43,949 nt of DNA from UBA1381 sp964399965. GTDB taxonomy: Bacteria; Bacillota; Clostridia; UBA1381. Below are positions 31,818 through 40,771 of this stretch, piece after piece. The number at the start of each line of letters is the position of its first letter. Position 1 is the first letter of the stretch. Position numbers and translations under genes: made by a program. The notes beneath the pieces were generated by a model. It was not told where the DNA came from. It saw only the letters and a list, made by a program, of their open reading frames with translations, and made no database searches. The DNA is taken from NCBI GenBank assembly GCA_964399965.1, contig CAYNRX010000016.1:1-43949 (forward strand). Direction: 5' to 3'.

Positions 31818-33860
31818 TTATATTATTTTTTCTCCTCTTGTCACTATGCTATCATACACGCTTTCGTCAAAATCCGGGCTTTCTCCGGGGATCAGGCTGC
31901 CGTCCGCCCAGTAGGCAGGCGTACCGCCGCCATCCTTAAAGGCTGCCCGTCCGCCGTCTGTATACAGCTCGCTAAAACCGCCGCGGTGGATATAAACGCC
32001 CTCCGGCGACACTATGATGAGCCTTTCCGCTCCCGGAGTCCGATATATTATCACCGCAGTCTCCCCCTCGTCCGAGAAAAGCGTCTCGTAATTATCCTTC
32101 ACATAATCAACAATACCCTCCTCCAAGGCTGCGCTCTCGCCGCTTAAAACGTCCAGCTCCTCAAGCTCGCCCGCTATGATGTACGAAAGCACATTATCCT
32201 TCAGACCGATGCATTCTATAGCGTCCCGCATAAGCACGGTTGCCGCCCCGTTTGCTTTATCAACGCGCAGAAGGCGCGCACTGCCGTCTCCCTTCGTCTG
32301 ATAAAGCAGGGTGCACAGCTCTCCCTCAAGCAGATCATCCGTTTGCCAGTCGCTGCCATCCACAAGATACGCCAACGACTCGCCATACGGCGTTATTTCA
32401 ATTTTTTCGCCGTTTGCGATTATCTCGTTTATATACTCCTCGCTGTAATTGTCTCCCCATTCGTAATACCATTGTCCATCGTTTTTAACTATCAGCTGAT
32501 TGTTGTAAAAATACGCCTCCTCGACAGGCCCCCTGTATTTCACGTCTATACCCATTTCAGAAATGTAATATATCCGGTACTGGCCGTTGGCCGACAGCAG
32601 CAAATGAACATCTCCGCTTTCATCATCATACTCATACTCAAAATTCCAGAGTTCCCGCAGATAGTTAAGTATATTCTCTTTTGTGGCAAGACATATCTGT
32701 GTTTCTTCTCCTGTATATACGTCCATACTGTAAAGATATGACCCGCGGAAATAATACAGCATATCGCCGTAAAGCTCCGGCGCAGAGATCACCTCGCGCA
32801 TGAGCACGCTCCTTGCAAGCGGTTCTCTGTCGATACGCAGCGTCCGGCAGTTAATGCCCGAGCCCGGCGGAAGCCCTGTCTGGCGCATATCGAGCACCGT
32901 GTAACCCTCCGCATCAAGCCTCGCAACAACATTCCACAGCCCCGTGCCGCCGTTTTCCCAGAACTCGATCTCCTCCTCGAACGTCCTCGGCTCCACCTGG
33001 ATAGAGGAGATTATCTGCTCTATCTTGTCCATATCAAAATATATCGCGTAGGAGCTGATATCATTGCTTTTTGCGACATTTGTCCCGTCCGCATCCCAGT
33101 TCACAGCATAGAACCCGTAAAAAATACCGACATCGTCAACGCTGCCATCGGGATACGTATAGGTTATGGGATATATCTGCCCCCTATTGAGTATGTAGCC
33201 GCTGACTCCGTATCCCATACCCGGCGACAGCCATAAATCAGCAAACCTATTTTCCTCTGCCACCAGGCCGCCGTCTTCGTCTATGCTAAGCTCCAGCAGG
33301 TTCTGCATTGCCAGCTCCTGCGCCCGAAAATCATTCCTAGCCGGGAGCGTTATCAAGTTCACCGTGCGACTCTCCTCGTCCCAGGTATATGTCATGCCTG
33401 TTTTGGCGTAGCCGTATTCTGCAAAGGCACTGCCATCATTCCAGGGCGCGATATCCTCTATCGCCGCCACCAGGCGGCCGCCGATATTGTATGTGGGTAC
33501 ATATTCCCCGTTTATGTAGGCGACAATATCCGTCTCTAAGACCTCTCCTATGACCTCGCCGACTTTGCCGCGCTCCACTCCCTCTATCGGCGTCAGCTCC
33601 ATATCCCCGAAGGTATCAAATGACACAAGCGCGATTCGTGCGTTGTCATAATATCCCACGCTGAAACCGTAATTTTCAAGATCCCGAACGGCTATCGCCG
33701 TTTTGCCGTCAAGGCTGTAGGACGGTATCGGCTCCCCGTTGACCTGCGCCAGGATATCGGTCGAGTATACATAACCGACCACATCGCCTATCTCCGCCGA
33801 AGCTGTGAGTCCCAAAATCAAAAGCCCTGCCGAAAAAACTGTTGAAATCAATTTTTTCAT
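31818..33860 (-). CDS. Large secreted protein with tandem stalk-like modules
   Basis: The 680-residue protein has a signal peptide (to about residue 22, SAEIG). Residues about 23-170 hold two copies of a module with VYSTDILAQVNGEPIPSYSL and VLETDIVAYINGEYVPTYNI, resembling the stalk-like NGxxIPSY family of Clostridia. The remaining 500 residues contain two successive, related units of about 190 residues, each ending in GEKI-type sequence, with LYYFRGSYLYSMDVYTGE-like strands as in DUF5050/propeller-like proteins. Ligand unknown. It follows its 485-residue paralogue after one base (TAA-A-ATG), so it is translationally linked. Confidence 0.8.
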   Translation of the reverse strand: MKKLISTVFSAGLLILGLTASAEIGDVVGYVYSTDILAQVNGEPIPSYSLDGKTAIAVRDLENYGFSVGYYDNARIALVSFDTFGDMELTPIEGVERGKVGEVIGEVLETDIVAYINGEYVPTYNIGGRLVAAIEDIAPWNDGSAFAEYGYAKTGMTYTWDEESRTVNLITLPARNDFRAQELAMQNLLELSIDEDGGLVAEENRFADLWLSPGMGYGVSGYILNRGQIYPITYTYPDGSVDDVGIFYGFYAVNWDADGTNVAKSNDISSYAIYFDMDKIEQIISSIQVEPRTFEEEIEFWENGGTGLWNVVARLDAEGYTVLDMRQTGLPPGSGINCRTLRIDREPLARSVLMREVISAPELYGDMLYYFRGSYLYSMDVYTGEETQICLATKENILNYLRELWNFEYEYDDESGDVHLLLSANGQYRIYYISEMGIDVKYRGPVEEAYFYNNQLIVKNDGQWYYEWGDNYSEEYINEIIANGEKIEITPYGESLAYLVDGSDWQTDDLLEGELCTLLYQTKGDGSARLLRVDKANGAATVLMRDAIECIGLKDNVLSYIIAGELEELDVLSGESAALEEGIVDYVKDNYETLFSDEGETAVIIYRTPGAERLIIVSPEGVYIHRGGFSELYTDGGRAAFKDGGGTPAYWADGSLIPGESPDFDESVYDSIVTRGEKII

Positions 33861-33861
33861 T

Positions 33862-35319
33862 TTAGATCAGCCTTTCTCCCTCAGCCTTAAGCCGTTCAAT
33901 GTATCCCCTATCCTCCGAGGCGCCGTCTATGGTTACGTATAACCACGTGCCACCATCGTACACAACAGCCTCATCGTCCTTGGCGTATACCTCCTCCGCA
34001 CTTCCGCGAAACCGCATGGAAATGCCGTCGGCCGATATTGCATAAACGCTTACATCCCCGTTTCTTTCCGCCAGTATGAAGGCGTTTTCTCCGTCCCGGT
34101 ATTCATGCAGTATATTATGGTACTCCGTGATGTAAGCTGTAATATTTTCATACGTTGCCGGAGCAAGCTCCTCCTCGGTCTTATCATAGATATTCATCTT
34201 GTATATCGATGTTCCCTTGAAATAGTAAAGCTCGTCACCGTACAACTCAGGAGCAGCTATTTGCTCCGTCAAGATAAGCTCGGTGCTGACCGGATCCCGG
34301 TCTATACGCAGCAGCCGGTAAACAGGATCGGAGCTGTTCATAAGCCCCGTATTTCTCAACAGCAGGATCGTGCAGTTCTCTGCGTCTATCTGCTCGTTCA
34401 CTCTCCAGCCGTATATGCCGCTGCGGCCGCCGGTGTAAAAGGCCAGCTCCTCCGTAAAGCTGCGCTTATACGGCTCTTCGGAAGCGAATATCTCCTCCAG
34501 CTTCGCTGCATCCAAAACCGTATATGTCATCTCCCGACCCTCGCTTATATTGACAGTCGGCGCACCGATATCCCAGGTGACGCGCTTGAAGCTGTAGTAA
34601 AGGCCTACCTCTTCTTCCGTACCATCGTTACGAATATAGGTTATAGGCCGTATCTGCTCGTCACCCATGCTCCAGCTGCTGCTGTATTCGTAATTCAATA
34701 CCGGCCAGTCCAGCTTATTTTCCTCCACGACTATCCGTGAACCATCCAGCCGCATATGCCGCCCGTATTCTCTGGCCTTTTTCCAGGCCTCGCTGTCGGT
34801 TTCTATCGGCAGCGTTTTTAGCTCCACCGTACGGTTATCCTCATCCCAGATATAGGTCATACCGGTCTTAGCGTAGCCGTAGGCGGCAAATCCGCTGCCA
34901 TCGTTCCAGGGAGCGATATCCTCTATCGCCGCTACCAGACGGCCGCCGATATTGTAAGTCGGCACGTATTCCCCGTTTATGTAAGCGACAATGTCTGTTT
35001 CCAGCACCTCTCCCACGATCTCGCCGACGCTCCCGCGCTCTACTCCCTCTATCGGCGTGATCGGCCGTGACGTTGAAAACTCCGCTATTGATACCCGTGC
35101 ATCATCAGTATATCCTACCAAAAAGCCGTAATTTTCCAGATCGCGCAGAGCTATCGCCGTCTTGCCGTCAAGGCTGTAGGACGGTATCGGCTCCCCGTTT
35201 ACTGTCGCCAGGATATCGGTCGAATACACATGACCGACCACATCCCCTATCTCCGCCGAAGCAGACACCCCTGCCGCTAAAAGCCCGGCCGCCGCAAATA
35301 TGAATGCTGTTTTCTTCAA
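33862..35319 (-). CDS. Secreted protein, shorter paralogue of the 680-residue protein
   Basis: The 485-residue protein carries a signal peptide and the same two NGExxPxY modules (VYSTDILATVNGEPIPSY and VLETDIVAYINGEYVPTY) followed by one copy of the C-terminal unit, ending GERLI. The first 170 residues are nearly identical to the paralogue's, while the rest has diverged. The start is TTG 35319, preceded by GGGGAG at 7 bases; the overlapping ATG near 35326 is out of frame. A promoter lies at 35356-35384. It is the first gene of the group that ends in proC. Confidence 0.8.
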   Translation of the reverse strand: MKKTAFIFAAAGLLAAGVSASAEIGDVVGHVYSTDILATVNGEPIPSYSLDGKTAIALRDLENYGFLVGYTDDARVSIAEFSTSRPITPIEGVERGSVGEIVGEVLETDIVAYINGEYVPTYNIGGRLVAAIEDIAPWNDGSGFAAYGYAKTGMTYIWDEDNRTVELKTLPIETDSEAWKKAREYGRHMRLDGSRIVVEENKLDWPVLNYEYSSSWSMGDEQIRPITYIRNDGTEEEVGLYYSFKRVTWDIGAPTVNISEGREMTYTVLDAAKLEEIFASEEPYKRSFTEELAFYTGGRSGIYGWRVNEQIDAENCTILLLRNTGLMNSSDPVYRLLRIDRDPVSTELILTEQIAAPELYGDELYYFKGTSIYKMNIYDKTEEELAPATYENITAYITEYHNILHEYRDGENAFILAERNGDVSVYAISADGISMRFRGSAEEVYAKDDEAVVYDGGTWLYVTIDGASEDRGYIERLKAEGERLI

Positions 35320-35355
35320 CCTTCATCTCCCCTTTCTTATGGTTTTCTCACTTTT

Positions 35356-35384
35356 ATTTTATCACAGCTTGTATCCTTTTGCAA
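35356..35384 (-). promoter_or_regulatory. Promoter of the paralogue operon
   Basis: TTGCAA, 17 bp, TAAAAT on the minus strand, about 40 bases upstream of TTG 35319. Confidence 0.65.
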
Positions 35385-35412
35385 CAAGAATTTAAACTAC
35401 AAACATAAAAAT

Positions 35413-35450
35413 ACCGCCTGTACACCACATTTTCTGTGGTATACAGGCGG
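35413..35450 (-). terminator. ATACCGCC-type hairpin terminator of the decarboxylase operon
   Basis: CCGCCTGTACACCACA pairs with TGTGGTATACAGGCGG (one mismatch). On the minus strand the stem is followed by TATTTTTATG. It lies just after the oadA stop at 35466. Confidence 0.8.
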
Positions 35451-35465
35451 AAGATATTTTATTGA

Positions 35466-36890
35466 TCACACCGGATAGGTCTTATTCTCCATATCCACCA
35501 GATCGCCGTCTATTTTATATTTCTGCGCCCGTCTGTATTCAAAGAACTTCACTGCTACCTGGCCGAACAGGGCGTAGCTTAAAACGTCCTCGTCCTGCTC
35601 TATCCACTCTGCGCACTCAGAACGCAGCTTGTCAAGCTCGTTATCGATAAGATCGGCCGGACGACAGGTTATGCGCTTCTCGTCACCAATGATCTTCTTG
35701 ACGATATCCTCCTTGATATCAACAGGGCATCTGCCGTATTCACCTTTTACAATGCCCTTGGTCTCCTTGGATACCATCTTGTATCTTTCGCCCATGAGCA
35801 CATTTAAAACAGCCTGTGTGCCCACTATCTGTGACGAGGGCGTTACCAGCGGAGGATAGCCGAGATCCGCTCTTACACGCGGCACTTCCTTAAGTACCTC
35901 GTCGAGCTTATCCTCTCTGCCCTGCTGCTTGAGCTGGGACACGAGATTGGAAAGCATACCGCCCGGCACCTGGTACTTGAGAGTGTTTACGTCTACGCCC
36001 ATTACCTTGGGGTTCATAAGCCCGTTTGCCAGATACTTTTCTCTCAGCGGCTTGAAATATTCGCTTATCTCGACAAGTTTGTCAAGATCATAGCCGGTAT
36101 CGTAAGGCGTACCCTGCAAGGCGGCTACCAGCGGTTCTGTCGGAGGCTGGCTGGTGCCCATCGCCATGGGGGACATGGCACAGTCCACAACGTCCACTCC
36201 TGCTTCTATCGCCTTGAGGTAAGTCATTGAAGCTACTCCGCTTGTATAATGCGTATGCAGCTGTATAGGTATTTTTACAGTCTCCTTCATTGCCTTTACC
36301 AGCTCATAGGCCGTGTACGGCAGCAAAAGTCCCGCCATATCCTTTATGCAGATAGAATCCGCGCCCATATCCTCAAACTGCTTGGCCAGCTTTACAAAGC
36401 TCTCAATATTATGGACCGGGCTTATCGTGTAGCTTACCGCCGCCTGTACGTGACCCTTTTCCTTTTTGCAGGCCTTTACAGCACATTCGAGGTTTCTCAC
36501 ATCGTTTAAGGCGTCAAATATCCTCAGGATATCTATACCGTTGGCTATCGACTTCTGCACGAAATATTCCACAACATCATCAGCATAATGACGGTAGCCG
36601 AGGATATTCTGTCCGCGGAAGAGCATCTGCAGCGGCGTTTTCTTCGCCTTATCCTTTATCTTACGCAGCCTTTCCCAGGGATCCTCGTTCAAAAAGCGCA
36701 GGCAGGCGTCAAAAGTCGCGCCGCCCCAGGCCTCCAGGGAATGATATCCTATATCATCAAGCTTGTCTATTATCGGCAGCATTTCCTCTGTCGTCATGCG
36801 CGTAGCTATCAGCGATTGAGGCGCATCGCGCAGGACTGTTTCGGTTATCTCGACCGGCTTTGATGCGGTCTTGTTGTTATTTTTTGCCAT
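35466..36890 (-). CDS. oadA: Oxaloacetate decarboxylase / pyruvate carboxyltransferase alpha subunit
   Basis: The 474-residue protein holds the HMGL-like carboxyltransferase TIM barrel (about 1-290) and the PYC_OADA domain (about 300-470), but not the biotin-lipoyl domain that many OadA proteins carry at the C terminus. Signature segments are TETVLRDAPQSLIATRM, SLEAWGGATFDACLRFL with a metal-site Asp, the catalytic CIKDMAGLL, and HTHYTSG with metal His. It transfers CO2 between oxaloacetate/pyruvate and carrier biotin. AGGAGTG precedes ATG. It is last in the operon; the separate carrier is at 38215. Confidence 0.93.
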   Translation of the reverse strand: MAKNNNKTASKPVEITETVLRDAPQSLIATRMTTEEMLPIIDKLDDIGYHSLEAWGGATFDACLRFLNEDPWERLRKIKDKAKKTPLQMLFRGQNILGYRHYADDVVEYFVQKSIANGIDILRIFDALNDVRNLECAVKACKKEKGHVQAAVSYTISPVHNIESFVKLAKQFEDMGADSICIKDMAGLLLPYTAYELVKAMKETVKIPIQLHTHYTSGVASMTYLKAIEAGVDVVDCAMSPMAMGTSQPPTEPLVAALQGTPYDTGYDLDKLVEISEYFKPLREKYLANGLMNPKVMGVDVNTLKYQVPGGMLSNLVSQLKQQGREDKLDEVLKEVPRVRADLGYPPLVTPSSQIVGTQAVLNVLMGERYKMVSKETKGIVKGEYGRCPVDIKEDIVKKIIGDEKRITCRPADLIDNELDKLRSECAEWIEQDEDVLSYALFGQVAVKFFEYRRAQKYKIDGDLVDMENKTYPV

Positions 36891-36918
36891 TTATTTCACT
36901 CCTTTTCCATCGCTGTTA

Positions 36919-38178
36919 TCAAGCGAACATCGACAGGAATACTCCCGCCGCCACAGCCGAGCCTATAACTCCGGCCACGTTCGGTCCCATAGCGTGCATG
37001 AGCAGGAAATTGGAGGGATTCTCCTTCTGTCCTACTACCTGCGCTACTCTGGCCGCCATCGGCACCGCCGACACACCGGCCGCTCCAATAAGCGGATTTA
37101 CCTTGCCTCCGGTCAGCTTATACATGATGTTGCCCAATACCAAGCCTCCGAAAGTCGAGAACGAAAATGCTATGAGTCCCAGCGCTATTATACCCAGCGT
37201 CTCCAGGCTCAAAAAGCTTTCCGCCGTCGCCGTTGCGCCTACGGTAAGTCCGAGGAATACGGTAATGATGTTCATAAGCTCATTCTGCGCCATGTTGGAA
37301 AGCCTTTCCGCCACGCCGGATTCCTTAAGCAGATTACCGAGCATCAGCATACCTACCAACGATACCGCATCCGGCACTATCAGGCCGACCACTATCGTTA
37401 CGATTATGGGAAAGAGTATTTTTTCGGTCTTGCTTACCGGTCTCAGCTGCTCCATGACAGTCGCACGCGATTTCTTTGTCGTCACCAGCTTCATAATCGG
37501 GGGCTGGATTATCGGTATCAAAGCCATATACGAATAAGCGGCTATTGCTATTGCCGGTAAAAGTGCCGGAGCCAGCGTCTTGGCGACATAAATGGCCGTC
37601 GGCCCATCCGCACCGCCGATAATACCGATAGCGGCGGCCTCCCTAACGCCAAAGCCTACCGATGGTATCACCGCTCCCAGGAACAACGCTCCCAGAAAGG
37701 TAAAGAATACACCGAACTGTGCCGCCGCTCCCAAAAGGATGCTCTTGGGATTTGCTATCAGCGGGCCGAAATCAGTCATTGCTCCTATACCGAGGAAGAT
37801 AAGCGGCGGATATATGCCCAGCTTTACTCCCAGATACAAAAGATCCAAAAGTCCGCCCTGCGAGACCACGCGCTGGATATCAACGTTGCCGTCTATCATA
37901 TAGGCAGGGTCTGTGAAAAATTCCGTATGCATAAGCACCGAGGCCGCGCCTTCGAACATCGGCAGGTTCGACAGCAGCATACCAAACGATATCGGCAGCA
38001 GCAGGAGCGGTTCAAATTGCTTTACTATCGCCAGATACAGAAGCACGCAAGCTATGATTATCATCAGCGGCGTACCTATCACCTGCAGAACTTCCCCCGA
38101 GGCAAACGCCTGCTGCATCTGTCCGATCATAGCCGCGATACCGGTGCTTCCGAGAAAATCTATAAAACTTTGCAGCAC
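36919..38178 (-). CDS. oadB: Sodium-pumping decarboxylase beta subunit
   Basis: The 419-residue polytopic protein matches the OadB/MmdB/GcdB family. It decarboxylates carboxybiotin and exports Na+. Typical segments are IMIGADGPT-like GIIGGADGPTAIYVAK, which holds the key Asp, and PLIANPKSILLGAAAQFG. About 11 TM segments are visible. The start is GTG 38178; the SD (AAGGAAAG) is rather far, so the exact start is less certain. It lies between the biotin carrier and oadA. Confidence 0.93.
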   Translation of the reverse strand: MLQSFIDFLGSTGIAAMIGQMQQAFASGEVLQVIGTPLMIIIACVLLYLAIVKQFEPLLLLPISFGMLLSNLPMFEGAASVLMHTEFFTDPAYMIDGNVDIQRVVSQGGLLDLLYLGVKLGIYPPLIFLGIGAMTDFGPLIANPKSILLGAAAQFGVFFTFLGALFLGAVIPSVGFGVREAAAIGIIGGADGPTAIYVAKTLAPALLPAIAIAAYSYMALIPIIQPPIMKLVTTKKSRATVMEQLRPVSKTEKILFPIIVTIVVGLIVPDAVSLVGMLMLGNLLKESGVAERLSNMAQNELMNIITVFLGLTVGATATAESFLSLETLGIIALGLIAFSFSTFGGLVLGNIMYKLTGGKVNPLIGAAGVSAVPMAARVAQVVGQKENPSNFLLMHAMGPNVAGVIGSAVAAGVFLSMFA

Positions 38179-38214
38179 TGTTTTGTCACCACTTTCCTTA
38201 TATTACTTCATTCA

Positions 38215-38598
38215 TTAAGAAATAGAGACAATAACGTCGCCGCTGTTTACCGAGTCTCCGGCAGCTGCCGAAACACCCACTACCTTGCCTTCAACACCGG
38301 CAAATATCTCGTTTTCCATCTTCATAGCCTCAAGCACTGCTACTATCGTATCGCTCTTTACCGTATCGCCAACGTTTACCTTTACCGATACTATCGTGCC
38401 CGGCATCGGCGCGGTCACGTTTTTCGCCCCTGCAACAGGAGCGGATTTAGCCGCCGGCTTACTTGCCGGAGCGGGAGCGGGCTTTGCCGCCGGAGCTGAC
38501 GGAGCCGCCGCTTTTGGAGCGGGCGCAGACGGAGAACCGACTTCCTCAACCTCAACCTCGTATGTTTTTCCGTTTACGGTTATATTAAACTTTCTCAT
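38215..38598 (-). CDS. Biotin carboxyl carrier protein of the decarboxylase
   Basis: The 127-residue protein has a short N-terminal segment (MRKFNITVNGKTYEVEVEEV), an Ala/Pro-rich flexible linker (about 27-60), and a biotinyl domain. Lys in VLEAMKMENEI is the biotin attachment site. It shuttles carboxybiotin between the carboxyltransferases (MmdA, OadA) and the membrane pump. GGGAGG precedes ATG. It sits between oadG and oadB. Confidence 0.94.
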   Translation of the reverse strand: MRKFNITVNGKTYEVEVEEVGSPSAPAPKAAAPSAPAAKPAPAPASKPAAKSAPVAGAKNVTAPMPGTIVSVKVNVGDTVKSDTIVAVLEAMKMENEIFAGVEGKVVGVSAAAGDSVNSGDVIVSIS

Positions 38599-38616
38599 TT
38601 TACTTTTTCCTCCCTA

Positions 38617-38982
38617 TTAAAAATGGTTGACCGCGTCTGTAAGCCCGGCTTTATTCCAGGCCGGAGATGAATTGCCTATCCTTCGATAGGACTTTATCTT
38701 CAAATTATACGTCGAGGTGTTCATGCAGGCTGCGGCAGCCGCCGTGAGCACTGCTATAAGCTCCTCCTCATCCTCTTCTTCCTCCGGTTCGGCAGCAGGC
38801 GCTACCGGCGGTGTTGCCGGGGCGGCCTCTTCCTTCGGAGTTTCCTTATAGAATATCGCCCTAAACGCCATAAGGACGAGCATCAGTATGATCAGAACGG
38901 AAAACACTATCGCCATTCCCAATACCGTTACCTGCACGCCCTCCAAAAGCGCTCCGCCGACTGTAAAAGTTCCTGTATCCAT
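38617..38982 (-). CDS. oadG: Decarboxylase gamma/delta (OadG-type) subunit
   Basis: The 121-residue protein has one N-terminal TM (about 14-42), an Ala/Pro/Glu-rich acidic linker (PAAEPEEEEDEEE), and a C-terminal segment ELIAVLTAAAAACMN plus RRIGNSSPAWNKAGL. This is the usual make-up of OadG_1 subunits, which anchor the carboxyltransferase to the beta subunit. GGGGA lies upstream of ATG. It follows mmdA by 27 bases. Confidence 0.9.
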   Translation of the reverse strand: MDTGTFTVGGALLEGVQVTVLGMAIVFSVLIILMLVLMAFRAIFYKETPKEEAAPATPPVAPAAEPEEEEDEEELIAVLTAAAAACMNTSTYNLKIKSYRRIGNSSPAWNKAGLTDAVNHF

Positions 38983-39009
38983 TCAAAACATTCCCCTTTC
39001 CGCTTTTTA

Positions 39010-40560
39010 TCAGACAGGGAAATTGCCGTGCTTTTTCGCCGGCAGGCTGTCGCGTTTTCCGGCCAGCATTTCCAGGGCGGCGATTATTCTCGGCCGTGTG
39101 GAATCCGGCTCTATAACGTCGTCGACATATCCGCGCTTAGCCGCTTCAAACGGAGAGGCAAACTTATCTCTGTATTCCTGTATCTTTTCCTGTCTGATCG
39201 CTATCGGGTCGCTGCTGGCGGCGATATCCTTCTTGAAAATAATGTTGGCCGCGCCGTCAGGGCCCATTACGGCTATCTCCGCTGTCGGCCAGGCAAACAC
39301 AGCATCGGCTCCCACGTGCTTGGAGCTCATAGCGATATACGCTCCGCCGTAGGCCTTTCTGACAATAACGTTTATCTTGGGTACTGTGGCCTCGGAATAA
39401 GCGTATAAAAGCTTTGCCCCATGGCGGATTATGCCGCCCTGCTCCTGCTCAACGCCCGGGAAGTAGCCGGGGACATCGGTGAGCGTTACCAGGGGGATGT
39501 TAAAGCTGTCGCAGAAGCGAATGAATCTGGCCGCCTTGTCCGAGGAATTTATATCGAGAGAACCGGCCATAAATTTGGGCTGGTTTGCTACTATTCCCAC
39601 TACTCTGCCGTTCATCCGGGCAAATCCGATAATTATATTTTTAGCAAAGCTCTCCTGTACCTCCAGGAAATCACCGTTATCCACGATCTCGGCAATGACT
39701 TCCTTCATGTCGTAAGCCTTGTTGGCCTCGTCAGGCACTATTGATGTGAGTTTTTCCGAAATACGGTTTATATCATCGGTCGGTATCTCCTCCGGCGCCG
39801 TCTCCAGGTTATTTGACGGCAGGAATGATAGGAGCCTGCGTATCTTATTTATGCACTCCTCATCGTTGGCCGCCGTGAAATGAGCCACGCCCGACTTTGA
39901 CGCATGTACGGTCGAACCGCCCAGATCGGCCGCCGTTACCTCTTCGCCCGTCACCGACTTTATTACCTGTGGGCCGGTGATGAACATCTGCGAAGTCTTG
40001 TCCACCATGAAGATGAAGTCCGTTATTGCCGGAGAATACACCGCTCCGCCTGCACACGGACCCATTATCACCGATATCTGCGGCACCACGCCGGAATTTC
40101 TCGTGTTGCGGAAGAATATCTCGCCAAAACCGGACAGGGCGTCAACGCCTTCCTGGATCCTTGCGCCGCCCGAATCGTTCATGCCGATTATCGGCGCGCC
40201 CATTTTCGCAGCCATATCCATGACCTTGCATATCTTCTTTGCGTGCATTTCGCCCAGGGAACCGCCTATCACGGTGAAATCCTGCGCGTACACGAACACG
40301 AGCCGGCCGTCTACCGTTCCGTAGCCGGTCACTACGCCCTCGCCCGGAGCTTCTACTCTATCCATGCCAAACTCGCTGCACCGGTGCGTAACAAAGGCGT
40401 CTACCTCCATAAAGCTGCCCTCATCCAAAAGCTTCAGTATCCTTTCGCGTGCAGTCAGCTTGCCGGAGTCGTGCTGCTTTTTGATCTTCGCTTCACCGCC
40501 GCCGTTTTCGATAACGCTTCTGCGGTATTGAAGCTCAGTTAATTTATCAACTGTTCCCAT
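39010..40560 (-). CDS. mmdA: Methylmalonyl-CoA decarboxylase alpha / acyl-CoA carboxyltransferase
   Basis: The 516-residue protein is a full-length acyl-CoA carboxyltransferase (PccB/MmdA/12S type). N-terminal TARERILKLLDEGSF, the oxyanion GG segments (GMNDSGGARIQEG, GPCAGGAVYSPA), and the second-half VRKAYGGAYIAMSS with TDVPGYFPGVEQE are all present. With the biotin carrier and beta/gamma pump it would act as methylmalonyl-CoA decarboxylase, as in Veillonella; other acyl-CoAs remain possible. GGAGG precedes ATG. It opens the operon. Confidence 0.93.
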   Translation of the reverse strand: MGTVDKLTELQYRRSVIENGGGEAKIKKQHDSGKLTARERILKLLDEGSFMEVDAFVTHRCSEFGMDRVEAPGEGVVTGYGTVDGRLVFVYAQDFTVIGGSLGEMHAKKICKVMDMAAKMGAPIIGMNDSGGARIQEGVDALSGFGEIFFRNTRNSGVVPQISVIMGPCAGGAVYSPAITDFIFMVDKTSQMFITGPQVIKSVTGEEVTAADLGGSTVHASKSGVAHFTAANDEECINKIRRLLSFLPSNNLETAPEEIPTDDINRISEKLTSIVPDEANKAYDMKEVIAEIVDNGDFLEVQESFAKNIIIGFARMNGRVVGIVANQPKFMAGSLDINSSDKAARFIRFCDSFNIPLVTLTDVPGYFPGVEQEQGGIIRHGAKLLYAYSEATVPKINVIVRKAYGGAYIAMSSKHVGADAVFAWPTAEIAVMGPDGAANIIFKKDIAASSDPIAIRQEKIQEYRDKFASPFEAAKRGYVDDVIEPDSTRPRIIAALEMLAGKRDSLPAKKHGNFPV

Positions 40561-40583
40561 GTTCTGACCTCCATAATAAATTT

Positions 40584-40616
40584 GGCGGCCGCAGTGGATA
40601 TTGTATATCCTCCGCC
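40584..40616 (-). promoter_or_regulatory. Hairpin in the mmdA leader
   Basis: GGCGG/CCGCC enclose an inner GGATAT/ATATCC stem. It lies in the leader of about 100 bases between the mmdA promoter and its SD. Role unknown. Confidence 0.4.
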
Positions 40617-40665
40617 GGTCCGTTTTTTTAGAGAACGCCGTTTTTGCATTGTTGCTCTACTCTAT

Positions 40666-40694
40666 ATTATAGCAAAATCTTCTATTAATATCAA
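40666..40694 (-). promoter_or_regulatory. Promoter of the mmdA-oad operon
   Basis: TTGATA, 17 bp, TATAAT on the minus strand. The leader to ATG 40560 is about 100 bases long. Confidence 0.72.
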
Positions 40695-40771
40695 ATGTTT
40701 TTTCCAAATCCCTGCCAAAAAAACAATTGATATTTTCCTAACGATTTTGTGTATTGTATACAAATACTATC

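Noticed and set aside
40751..40767. TTGTATACAA palindrome between mmdA and the pseudouridine synthase
   Set aside because: Too short and AT-rich to separate from chance; no second copy seen.
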